Part shown: piece by piece, positions 40,351 to 49,536 of the stretch
Position numbering within the stretch: position 1 is the stretch's first letter
Layout of the letters: each line of letters opens with the position of its first letter
Source of the DNA: a virus
Direction: 5' to 3' (one strand)
Length of the DNA: 64,000 bases
Virus record (IMG/VR): IMGVR_UViG_3300023174_003158
Span: 1-64,000 of that record
The notes under the pieces: generated by a model
Seen by the model: the letters and a program-made list of their open reading frames with translations, nothing else
The model's database searches: none
What the model was told of the DNA's origin: nothing
Position numbers and translations under genes: made by a program

Positions 40351-41427
40351 TTAATCTTTTCTAACAACATTAAAAAATCCATATCCATAGTTAAGCATAT
40401 CACCAATGTTATCAACCTCCCCTAATCTTTGAACTCTTTCATATCCACTAACTTTACCCCTTTCAACATATACGTTTGTTTGTATTTGAGGTTGGTCGAT
40501 AATATTCATTAATACCTCTTGTTTCACAATCGGTACTGAGGTTATATTATCAACGGTATATCCTGAAGAGTCCATGAAAAATATTGTACGTCCATCCGCA
40601 TAATCATAGTAATCTATGTTTTGAATTGTATATGCGGTAAAAACCGGACTAATATTAGTTATAACACCAAGTACACCACCACTATCGTAAACAACCTTAC
40701 CCAAAACATAACTGTCCGAACCGTATTGTTCCAAATCTTGTAACCTTGAAACGGATTCACCGGAAACAACATAAGGTGTACTTATATAACTTGATGAAAC
40801 TTGTGACGCCAAAGAATTATTTGAATCCCCTGAAAATATAAAATCATAACTTATTGGTGTTGCAGACCAATTACCCAAATTAGATGTGAAATATGCCGTC
40901 CCTTTTTTATTTCCAATCGAAGGTTTCTTATAAGGTAAACTGACTTTTTTAGTGACCTTTATGTCACCCCAAGGATTTTTTTGAGATAATGTTATTTCAT
41001 ACTGATAACTTTGTGTTGGATATGTATGACTGACATAATTGGGAGCAAAACTAGTAATGGTTTGAATATTACCATCCCCCCAATCAATAGTATAATTTGA
41101 TAAATCAATAAACTTTTGATATTGTTCCGAAGTGTTATACACATTAACCACGTACGGATTTTGAGTATCCGAAGAGAATAAAAAATTTGTAACGACATCT
41201 TGTTGCGTAATGTCACCATCAAAAGGGTCATAATATCCAACATCGTTTATATTCTCAACAATTAATATTGGTATTGTTAATCCAGTCAATAATGATGTAC
41301 CATTAGTATTTCCCGTCAATATTTGGGTCATTGCGGAATAAACACCCACAGGTGTCCCACTATAACCAACTATGGTTAAATCCCTTTGTATTGTCTCAGG
41401 TGATATAATAATATTATAATAACTCAT
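40351..41427 (-). CDS. Tail structural protein with PKD-like domain, 358 aa
   Basis: 358 residues beginning SYYNIIISPETIQRDLTIVG. Residues about 120-175 form a PKD-like Ig domain: TIDWGDGNIQTI, then VSHTYPTQSYQYEITL, matching the WGDG...HTY...Y-x-[IV]-x-[LV] signature. PKD domains are common on Bacteroidota surface proteins and tail fibres and probably serve as spacers or weak glycan binders. The start shares its A with the preceding stop (TAATG at 41427), so it is coupled to the 41427-42227 gene. Confidence 0.65.
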   Translation of the reverse strand: MSYYNIIISPETIQRDLTIVGYSGTPVGVYSAMTQILTGNTNGTSLLTGLTIPILIVENINDVGYYDPFDGDITQQDVVTNFLFSSDTQNPYVVNVYNTSEQYQKFIDLSNYTIDWGDGNIQTITSFAPNYVSHTYPTQSYQYEITLSQKNPWGDIKVTKKVSLPYKKPSIGNKKGTAYFTSNLGNWSATPISYDFIFSGDSNNSLASQVSSSYISTPYVVSGESVSRLQDLEQYGSDSYVLGKVVYDSGGVLGVITNISPVFTAYTIQNIDYYDYADGRTIFFMDSSGYTVDNITSVPIVKQEVLMNIIDQPQIQTNVYVERGKVSGYERVQRLGEVDNIGDMLNYGYGFFNVVRKD

Positions 41428-42227
41428 TAAACTAAAGGGGGGTTTACATATTCATACCACGATATGGGTGTATTAATACCGACTCTTTTATTTGTTAATA
41501 TATCATAAACTGAATAGTTTAAATTAACATAATCGCAAACAACCCGGTAATAATAAAATGTTAGGGTATCAAAATAATATTTATCCCCATTAACCGATGA
41601 CTGTGGTTTATTCATCATCTTAACAAATTCACCCTTCTCCGCATTATAAAATTTTGCGGTCATATAAAAAGTATTGATTGGAACATACTCCAATTTCTTT
41701 AACCAATAAATAAAAAATCCTTCCTTATCCCCAACATAATCTAACTTAAAACTTGGTATTTTTATATTAACATTTTTATTTGCAACAATAAAACTAATTG
41801 TTGCCCCTTGTTGCGTCGGTATAATTATTGTGAAATAATTCACCTGAGATTTTGTATCAACCGAATCATAAAAGTCCAACTTAAAAAATGACTTGGTAAA
41901 ATTATTTCTAAAATAATATATGTCCTCACTTGTGAAACCCTCTGATATATAATTTTGATTCCACGACGCAGGATTACTTAACGACCCACCAGAATAAAAA
42001 TAAAAATCATAATTAATATCCGTCTTTAACGTTAATGGGTCGGGAGCATGCGGAAATCTATTAACCTCAAAATCAATGCCAGTACCGACAACTTCTTTAA
42101 CCACCTCATCCTCATATAAATCTATAGATTGGTCTTGACCCGTGAAATCCCACTTAATCTCAACAGGTAAAGTAATTTCCCTGTCGGTTGACCCACTAAA
42201 TAATATTCTATAACTATTCGCAATCAT
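41427..42227 (-). CDS. Baseplate-block structural protein, 266 aa
   Basis: The ATG at 42227 gives IANSYRILFSGSTDREITLP; a TTG one codon upstream is less likely. Beta-rich protein (DFTGQDQSIDLYEDEVVKEV, ending NTPISWYEYVNPPLV) with few Cys. No family recognised. It overlaps the upstream gene by 14 nt and the downstream gene by one base, so it is locked into the baseplate operon. Confidence 0.6.
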   Translation of the reverse strand: MIANSYRILFSGSTDREITLPVEIKWDFTGQDQSIDLYEDEVVKEVVGTGIDFEVNRFPHAPDPLTLKTDINYDFYFYSGGSLSNPASWNQNYISEGFTSEDIYYFRNNFTKSFFKLDFYDSVDTKSQVNYFTIIIPTQQGATISFIVANKNVNIKIPSFKLDYVGDKEGFFIYWLKKLEYVPINTFYMTAKFYNAEKGEFVKMMNKPQSSVNGDKYYFDTLTFYYYRVVCDYVNLNYSVYDILTNKRVGINTPISWYEYVNPPLV

Positions 42228-43929
42228 CAATAAAAGGTTTAACAGGTTCGTTTATACCATCTAAGAAATTATTTGAATCTTTACCTTCAGGAAAAAATCT
42301 AAATATCACCTCTTGAAATGGATAATGTGATTTATTTACAAAGGGGAAATCAACCCCCCGACCCAACTCATCTCTATATCCATAAGTATACAGGTCTCTC
42401 CATCTAAATTCTTGGTCGGATGGAGAGTAATAAGAATAAAAAGGAACTTGGTCTACATTTTCAACTCCACCCGTCTCTATATAATTAGAAAAAACCCTTA
42501 TCTTCATCCCGTTATGTGGACTATAATAAAACCCATTCTCATTTGTTGTTGGCGTATTTGATGTTTTAAAATTGTCTTGATTGTATTTTACCTTGTGGTA
42601 GTATTTTGATATAACTCTCTCCACTTGCTCGTAATCATTCCATTCGCAAAAATCCCCCTCTATCACATCCCCAACATTTAAATTGTTATTATAATAAAAG
42701 GTTTTAGTATTACCACTAGAATCTGTTTTTGTATATGATGAAGTTTGAATATTTGTATTTGAATCAACATTATTATCATCCCACCACGAGCTCGGAGTTT
42801 CATTTATATTAAACTCCCACCCTTGTTTTAAACCTACCCCATTGATAAATGGTTTATTAAAATACCCGGAAAATCCTTTATTTACTACCGTCAAAAAAAG
42901 TTCACTGACAGGTCTTTTTTGATTGTCTAACAACCCCTGTAAATTAATATCTTTTATTGTTGTAAACGTATAACAATTATTACTATTTTGTTGTGCCGTC
43001 TTAGTTCTCAAATCCGGAGTTATTGAACTCAAAAAAAGTTCTATTTTTGTATTAAATGGTGTTTGCTGAAATCCTGTTTTATTTAAAATCATATCATCAA
43101 CACCAATTAAAACCTTATGTTCTCTAATATAATATTTTGAACGAGACTCATCTATTATATCAGGATATAAAACTCTTTTAAACCTTCCTCTTTTTTTGTC
43201 GTTGAATGTTCCCCCTGTATACCCAATGTTGTATAAATTAAAAATCCTAATATCACTCTCAAATAACCCATTACCTAACGAATAAACTTCAAAAATTTTA
43301 TTTCCATTATATGGAAAAGATAGTTCGACAGATTCTCCCGGCGTTAATCCATGTGGAGAAATACACTCAAAAGATATTAACGGGTCACCATTTATTTGAA
43401 TATTTTTAATTGCAAAAGGTATCCCATCCTTCACGTTCCAAATAAAAGTTTGATTATTTAGTTGTGATGTCAATAATTTATTTTCATCATTACGATATGG
43501 ATAAGTAATATAATAAGACCAATTATACGTATACGCACTTTTTGATATAAAATTAATATGTTGGTCTACAACATTAGGTCTTAAAAAATCAAACTCATAA
43601 TATTGAGGATAACCATACCAAGTACTCATATTATTTAAAACCGTTTGTTCCGGGTCTACCAAAAACAAATTATTTCTAAATGGAACATAGTTTGCGGTAC
43701 CAACATATCTATTATCATAGATATAATTCAACTGGAACGTAGGTCTAAAAATCTCACAACTTTGCCTTTCATCATCATACAATTGTGATAACGATACTGT
43801 CCTTATTCTATCAAATTCATTATTTAATTCGACAGTATTATTTAAACTAATAGCAACCTTTTGGTCTGTAGATGGTGCAGATTTATATCTTAATCTACTT
43901 GGTACTATTCTCGAATCAAATTGTTTCAA
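42214..43929 (-). CDS. Baseplate-block structural protein, 571 aa, no ATG
   Basis: 571 residues starting KQFDSRIVPSRLRYKSAPST. No ATG is available; a TTG at 43929, directly after AGGAG, overlaps the upstream gene's last codons and is the likely start. Beta-rich and aromatic-rich with many Asn/Asp. Unrecognised beyond its position. Its gene order (between the 1844-aa and 266-aa genes) is probably conserved in relatives, since all four genes overlap or abut. Confidence 0.6.
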   Translation of the reverse strand: MKQFDSRIVPSRLRYKSAPSTDQKVAISLNNTVELNNEFDRIRTVSLSQLYDDERQSCEIFRPTFQLNYIYDNRYVGTANYVPFRNNLFLVDPEQTVLNNMSTWYGYPQYYEFDFLRPNVVDQHINFISKSAYTYNWSYYITYPYRNDENKLLTSQLNNQTFIWNVKDGIPFAIKNIQINGDPLISFECISPHGLTPGESVELSFPYNGNKIFEVYSLGNGLFESDIRIFNLYNIGYTGGTFNDKKRGRFKRVLYPDIIDESRSKYYIREHKVLIGVDDMILNKTGFQQTPFNTKIELFLSSITPDLRTKTAQQNSNNCYTFTTIKDINLQGLLDNQKRPVSELFLTVVNKGFSGYFNKPFINGVGLKQGWEFNINETPSSWWDDNNVDSNTNIQTSSYTKTDSSGNTKTFYYNNNLNVGDVIEGDFCEWNDYEQVERVISKYYHKVKYNQDNFKTSNTPTTNENGFYYSPHNGMKIRVFSNYIETGGVENVDQVPFYSYYSPSDQEFRWRDLYTYGYRDELGRGVDFPFVNKSHYPFQEVIFRFFPEGKDSNNFLDGINEPVKPFIDDCE

Positions 43930-46900
43930 CTCCTAAAAATTTAACTCTAAATTTATCCAAGGCATTACTACCTCTCGTTAAACCAAAATAAAAATGAAAT
44001 GGCGCTCCCACTAAATACTTTAAATTCGTATTAGTATTTGGAAGAGGTCCAACCACGTTTTCACTAAAATCATATCCACCCGTATTATTCGCCCTAACAT
44101 TATATATAAATCCTTTATAAAATTCATTTATCGCAGTTTCACCCATAAAATAATAGGAATTAACATCTACCCTATCTAATGATTGATATCTCGTATTTTG
44201 TATAATATCTTTTAATCCGGTTTGCCATTCATTTTTTTGGTCGCCAAAAATAAATGTAGACTGTTGATTAGGTGCTCCATTAATTTTCCATCTATAAAAC
44301 GGTACGACTTGTGAACTAAACCCTAAATTATCGTATTGTGCCGGTGAAGTTGTATCGTTTCTTATTATCCTTCTTGGGGTTATATAATCTCTTGTTTGAG
44401 TGTCCGAGGAATAAAATATCCCCATAACTTTATCCCCAATATAATAAGTGTTTCCACCGGTAGTTGTTCCCGTTGAATAGTCATACGAATCAAAATCAAA
44501 CTCATCCACACCATGTTCCGAGTTAACCGAAATAGATTGTGCGTAATCACCATCAAACCTGCTATTATTTCTTGAGAAGAATTGTGCCACACTTCCAGAA
44601 CCTGTTCTTGTTAAATTACTGAAAAATCCTGAAGTTCTTAATCGAGATATTAAAAATAAATTTAATATATTTTCAAATTCCTTATACGATGTTTGTTCCA
44701 TTTTATCAACATTATATCCGTAATAATCCGCACTTAATGTTAACTGATATGCAAATTCATCTCTAGGACCTAAATTCATTATTGTTGTTGGGGTTTGTAA
44801 TTGTAACGAATTTCTACCATTTCTTCTCACAGTGGTTCCTCCTTGAGATGTTGGGGCTTTACCAACAAATTTAATCTCCCCTGTAGTCGCATTTAAATTT
44901 GTTGGTGATGACCTATAATAAAAATTACTAGATGGGTTATGTAATATTATAGTATCATTACAATATCTATTATAAGGTTGATTTCTTCCCGCGCCTGTAT
45001 TTCTAAAGAACCTATTGTTTTTAAATGTGTAAAAAAATAATGTACCATTTATCCAATTATTAACAAAATTATGTGAAAATATTCCTCTACAACTTGCCAT
45101 CATAACTCTAAATCTCGCCAACCACTCGGCAAATGTTCTATAATCTCTTGGTAAAGTAAGAAATGGTGCACCTCTTAAAAGAATGTAACAACCATTTTCC
45201 GCAATAACTCTATCGTAACACTTATCTGTCGTAGGAGCCAGTCTAAATGTACTTCCATATCCCTGATAACATTTTAAAGGAACAATACCACTACAAGAAA
45301 ATGAAGATTGTAATGAATTTTCAAATTCACTTGGTTCATCCTCTTGGTTATCTCCTGAATTATATCCGGTAGATTGTAATTCTCCTGAACCAATAATCGA
45401 TGACCCATTATCCGTAATACTATAAATTGCCAACGACCTATTTTGATGTAATACAAACGTATTATTCTCATATACATCTGTTCTATTTGATGATGATGGT
45501 AACCTATCACACCTCATCACAAGTCTCGTCTCCGAGCTTGAGAATGTTGTTGGAGTCGCACCTGTCGCATAAACCGGAGAAAAATAATAATAATCATTTT
45601 GTTTAATAATAGGATAAGTCACTACACCCCCCAATGTAGGTATAAAAGCCGAGTTCTCAGAAGATTGGTTTAAATAAACATAACTACCCCCCTCAACATA
45701 TTCATTATTATAATAACCTCTATGCTGTTTTGCGGGTCCTATGTCAGTTAAAACAAGATAATTGTTTGGATTGACTGAACTACTATACGCACCGGAATTA
45801 ACAAATCCCGGAGAATTTGATGATGGCACCTGACTTCCTAACCTTGGATATCTAATGAAATTAACAACATTATTTGGTCCCACACCTAAATACGAAGTAT
45901 TATTACTTACCCAAAGACTTTGTAGTTTCGTATTATTAGTAGTACTCTGATTAGTTGTATCAATACTAAAACTATTAACACTACTCCCATCTAAACTAGA
46001 ATAGTTTGATGTGTTATATGTTGTAAACCCACTAAAATCACTAGACGTATTATAACAATACGGCGGATAAAATATATACCCGTTTTGACTTTGCGTGTTT
46101 GGTGAATTTATTCGATTATGTCTTGGTAAAGACAATCCCGGTTGTACCGGTATATTCATCTTATAATTACCGGAAACAATATTAGTCCCATAATTTTGAC
46201 CCATTAATTTTGAAATATCAATATCCATAGGAACTCTCGCAGAATATGGGTCAACGCCACGCATTAAAAATACAACAATAAATTCTTTTTGGTCTGGCAT
46301 CGTATATATTGGCCTAAACGTATCATCAGTATCATAATATTCCCCATCTCGAAATCCTAAAGTTGTGGTGAATTTTTTACTCCAAACGGTTTGAAAGTTA
46401 TCTGTATATCTATATTTTAGTGAATTGAAAAATGGTATTGCTGGATTATTATATTTTCCATTAGGGATGGTAGGGTTTTGTGTAACAAAACTACCATACG
46501 TCGTCGCAGTAATTACTTGGAAATATTCAATATCAGTTGGAAACTTATGAGTAATAAAATGTTTATTACTATTAGGGGTATTCGCCGGAACAAACTCAGT
46601 ATAGTTCGCCAAAATTGGTAAATTATTTGCCGGCGGGACATCAAAATTTAAAAATATATTACCCGTATTATATTCAACCGTTCCGGTTCCTCCTAAATTA
46701 CTTGTTATCACCCCATTAGAATTATCCGTAAACGTCTCCGTAAATCCACTTATAGTTTGAGCGTAAACCACTAAAGTACCTTTTAATAATAAAGTATTTA
46801 ATGACAAACTAAAAACGGTATTTGAATCGTCACCATATTCTCCGGTTTGATATCCAACATTATCTTTAGTAGAAAAATCAATTGCAGAACTTTGGTCAAC

Positions 46901-49450
46901 AGAATATGTTGTAGTTAATGGTGTTAAATTGTTAGAGTTGGCCGGGTCCGCATATTTTATAGTTACAGAACCATTATTTGTTGCTGTACCCGTTATCGCA
47001 TTTGTGGTAACAACATTACCATCTATATCAACATAACTAATTGTTTTTCCACTCAACACATTTAAATCATATGTCTCCGAAATATTATTGAAAGATATTA
47101 ACCCTCCAATAGGAAAATTGTCAAGACAAGAATTATCAATCAATAATGCCATAACATTATCATGATGAAACTTTCCTGGATTTTGCTGAGGATTAATCGA
47201 AACTTTGATTTGATTATCTCCACCCCCCTGAACTTGTAAGTCATTAAAATATTTTCCCTTTAAATTAAATAAATTTAACCTCTCCGACAATGTTAAATCT
47301 TGAGAAAAGAACCCATTAGGTGCAGTACTATTGGTTGCCAAGTTTGGTGTTCTTTTTGAATACGATTCCTTCATTGAACCCGATAAATTTTGTTGCATCA
47401 GTTGTGCCACCAAATCAGCTTGATTTGCGGGTGCAAATAAATTATTACAAGGTGCGGACCCAACCCCCAATAAAAGAGGGTCATCTTTACAATATTGTTC
47501 GTCCGCAACATTAGCAAAACTTGCGGCGGATTGAGTATCTATAGTACAAGATTGAGATGCATTTGCATATGTCTCGTTAAAAAATTCTTCAGCTTCTGCA
47601 TCACCCTCTATAGGCTCAGGAGTACAATCACACATCTCACATTCAGGGTAGGTAATCATTGGAAATTTCATATTACTAAACGGATTACCCGCCTTTCTCC
47701 ATATCTCCCCGGGAGACATAGGTCTCGGACAATTTAAATCCGCCAACCCAAAAGATATCACATTTACAGCTTGACATAAAAGCCAAATAATTGGTAATAT
47801 TACTGTGAAAATAATTACAATTTGTACTTTTATAATCGGCCATATTAATCTTAATAAATGTAATATAGGTACCAACGACAAAATTGGTGTCGTAAAAATA
47901 CCCAAAATAAAATTAAATAATGTAAACAATATGTCCGTACCCCTAACCCCATCATTCATTGGAAACTTATAACTACTACTCTCACAACTCTGATTTTGAA
48001 TATCTTTTATCCCAATAAATCTTCTTCTATTTGTACCTTTTTGATATAGGTCAATTAATTGTGAAACAGTATAAACTTGGTTATATTTTAACTCATAAAA
48101 TTTATCCTCACAATCAATCGCCCTTTGTATTATTTTATTACCTAAAGTTGTTCCAGTATCCCCATAATCATTCCAATCCAAACTAAAACCATACGACCTA
48201 ATACACGCATCATAATATGGTTTTTCTGCAGGATTAGTTGGATTTAAATTTGCCGGGTCTTTCCCAGACCCCCAACCATATTCACTAACATTTGGAACTA
48301 AATAGTACGCCCTCTTTATTTGTTGTCCCAAATCATCCGGTTGTTTCCATTTAATTTTAAACCTATATTTACCCTTTGTTGGTATACCTACCTTTGGGTC
48401 GTCAGATATTACTTTTTCACCGAATTCATTAGTAATAACATAATCTAAGTTCATCGGCAAATCAACCAACCATGAACCATCATCCTCAATCACGTCATTA
48501 CCACCCGGAAATTTAAATTCTTCCAATATAGGTCTTCCTTGATTATCAATATTGATTGTTTGTCTAATACATACAATTTGTCCCGGACCCGCAACCAAAC
48601 TACACATCTCACCCAAAGCTTTCCTAGGCTTACACCTTCGATTAATAAAATTTTGGTCTAACGTTGATGTCATCGAACCCATAAAAAGTCCTGTAGGTTG
48701 GATATCAATATTTAACTCGTCCCTTAAATCAAAATCACATCTGCTTATTGCAATTTGACAAGTTTCTTGGTCTCCCCATAATGGTACAACATCTATAGAT
48801 TTTGTTAATGAAACAATTTGAGGTAACGAATTTAAATTAGTAGAAGACTTAAACTTAGGACCATTCACTTGAGATTCGGTCGCCCTACCCATTCTAATCA
48901 AATCTTGAGGAGTTAATGAAAATTCTCCCATGTCAGATAAATCTAAATCAAGAAAAACCAAACTAACTCCAAGAGGAGCTCCCATAATCATATAGTCACC
49001 ACTCTCATTAGTCTTTACGACATATTTGTAATATTTGTCGTATATTTCAATGGCAGTTTTATTTGTTAATGCATCTCTTCTTGATGGGAATGTTCCTGTG
49101 GGTGTATGACCCGCATGTGATTGTTCGTATGGTAATAGATTATATCTATATCCATCCTCATTTTTCTCGTCCGGAGTTGTATACGGATATATACTCGTTA
49201 TTAAAGGATTTGATTTGTCTTGGTCTGTAATTGGTACGAATACTGAAACTCGAGCGTTAGGTATTCCAAACCCATTGTTTGCAGTTATTCTTCCAACAAT
49301 AACACCATAACCAGAACATGATTTGGTGTAAATCTCTTCTTGCTGTATTTTTAATGATAGAATCTCTAAAAAATCAAAATCTTGTTCTAATTCAATATCA
49401 ATTCTTTTATTAATTCCTATTTCAGTTCTTATTCTTTGGGTGGTTCCCAT
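43916..49450 (-). CDS. Large baseplate-region protein with hydrophobic core, 1844 aa
   Basis: 1844 residues. The N-terminus (GTTQRIRTEIGINKRIDIEL) is followed by a carboxypeptidase-regulatory/Cna-B-like Ig domain (about 47-75: GVIVGRITANNGFGIPNARVSV). Residues about 500-565 hold two or three strongly hydrophobic segments (ILFTLFNFILGIFTTPILSL, IVIIFTVILPIIWLLCQAV), very unusual for a baseplate protein; a Cys cluster (YPECEMCDC) follows at about 607-615. The remaining about 1200 residues are beta-rich, resembling adhesin domains. It may be a central baseplate or hub protein that touches the host membrane. Family unknown. Confidence 0.6.
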   Translation of the reverse strand: MGTTQRIRTEIGINKRIDIELEQDFDFLEILSLKIQQEEIYTKSCSGYGVIVGRITANNGFGIPNARVSVFVPITDQDKSNPLITSIYPYTTPDEKNEDGYRYNLLPYEQSHAGHTPTGTFPSRRDALTNKTAIEIYDKYYKYVVKTNESGDYMIMGAPLGVSLVFLDLDLSDMGEFSLTPQDLIRMGRATESQVNGPKFKSSTNLNSLPQIVSLTKSIDVVPLWGDQETCQIAISRCDFDLRDELNIDIQPTGLFMGSMTSTLDQNFINRRCKPRKALGEMCSLVAGPGQIVCIRQTINIDNQGRPILEEFKFPGGNDVIEDDGSWLVDLPMNLDYVITNEFGEKVISDDPKVGIPTKGKYRFKIKWKQPDDLGQQIKRAYYLVPNVSEYGWGSGKDPANLNPTNPAEKPYYDACIRSYGFSLDWNDYGDTGTTLGNKIIQRAIDCEDKFYELKYNQVYTVSQLIDLYQKGTNRRRFIGIKDIQNQSCESSSYKFPMNDGVRGTDILFTLFNFILGIFTTPILSLVPILHLLRLIWPIIKVQIVIIFTVILPIIWLLCQAVNVISFGLADLNCPRPMSPGEIWRKAGNPFSNMKFPMITYPECEMCDCTPEPIEGDAEAEEFFNETYANASQSCTIDTQSAASFANVADEQYCKDDPLLLGVGSAPCNNLFAPANQADLVAQLMQQNLSGSMKESYSKRTPNLATNSTAPNGFFSQDLTLSERLNLFNLKGKYFNDLQVQGGGDNQIKVSINPQQNPGKFHHDNVMALLIDNSCLDNFPIGGLISFNNISETYDLNVLSGKTISYVDIDGNVVTTNAITGTATNNGSVTIKYADPANSNNLTPLTTTYSVDQSSAIDFSTKDNVGYQTGEYGDDSNTVFSLSLNTLLLKGTLVVYAQTISGFTETFTDNSNGVITSNLGGTGTVEYNTGNIFLNFDVPPANNLPILANYTEFVPANTPNSNKHFITHKFPTDIEYFQVITATTYGSFVTQNPTIPNGKYNNPAIPFFNSLKYRYTDNFQTVWSKKFTTTLGFRDGEYYDTDDTFRPIYTMPDQKEFIVVFLMRGVDPYSARVPMDIDISKLMGQNYGTNIVSGNYKMNIPVQPGLSLPRHNRINSPNTQSQNGYIFYPPYCYNTSSDFSGFTTYNTSNYSSLDGSSVNSFSIDTTNQSTTNNTKLQSLWVSNNTSYLGVGPNNVVNFIRYPRLGSQVPSSNSPGFVNSGAYSSSVNPNNYLVLTDIGPAKQHRGYYNNEYVEGGSYVYLNQSSENSAFIPTLGGVVTYPIIKQNDYYYFSPVYATGATPTTFSSSETRLVMRCDRLPSSSNRTDVYENNTFVLHQNRSLAIYSITDNGSSIIGSGELQSTGYNSGDNQEDEPSEFENSLQSSFSCSGIVPLKCYQGYGSTFRLAPTTDKCYDRVIAENGCYILLRGAPFLTLPRDYRTFAEWLARFRVMMASCRGIFSHNFVNNWINGTLFFYTFKNNRFFRNTGAGRNQPYNRYCNDTIILHNPSSNFYYRSSPTNLNATTGEIKFVGKAPTSQGGTTVRRNGRNSLQLQTPTTIMNLGPRDEFAYQLTLSADYYGYNVDKMEQTSYKEFENILNLFLISRLRTSGFFSNLTRTGSGSVAQFFSRNNSRFDGDYAQSISVNSEHGVDEFDFDSYDYSTGTTTGGNTYYIGDKVMGIFYSSDTQTRDYITPRRIIRNDTTSPAQYDNLGFSSQVVPFYRWKINGAPNQQSTFIFGDQKNEWQTGLKDIIQNTRYQSLDRVDVNSYYFMGETAINEFYKGFIYNVRANNTGGYDFSENVVGPLPNTNTNLKYLVGAPFHFYFGLTRGSNALDKFRVKFLGVETI

Positions 49451-49463
49451 TATACTTTTTTTA

Positions 49464-49470
49464 ATAAATA
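49464..49470 (-). promoter_or_regulatory. TATTTAT late-promoter-like element
   Basis: TATTTATTAAAAA on the coding strand, 13 nt from the ATG at 49450. Lies in an 86-nt gap between the gp6-like gene and the 1844-aa gene. Confidence 0.5.
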
Positions 49471-49536
49471 GTTTAGGGCAAACTTTTAAAGTTACACCAA
49501 CTTAAAAAATAGTATAAAAATTAATTAAATAAATTA

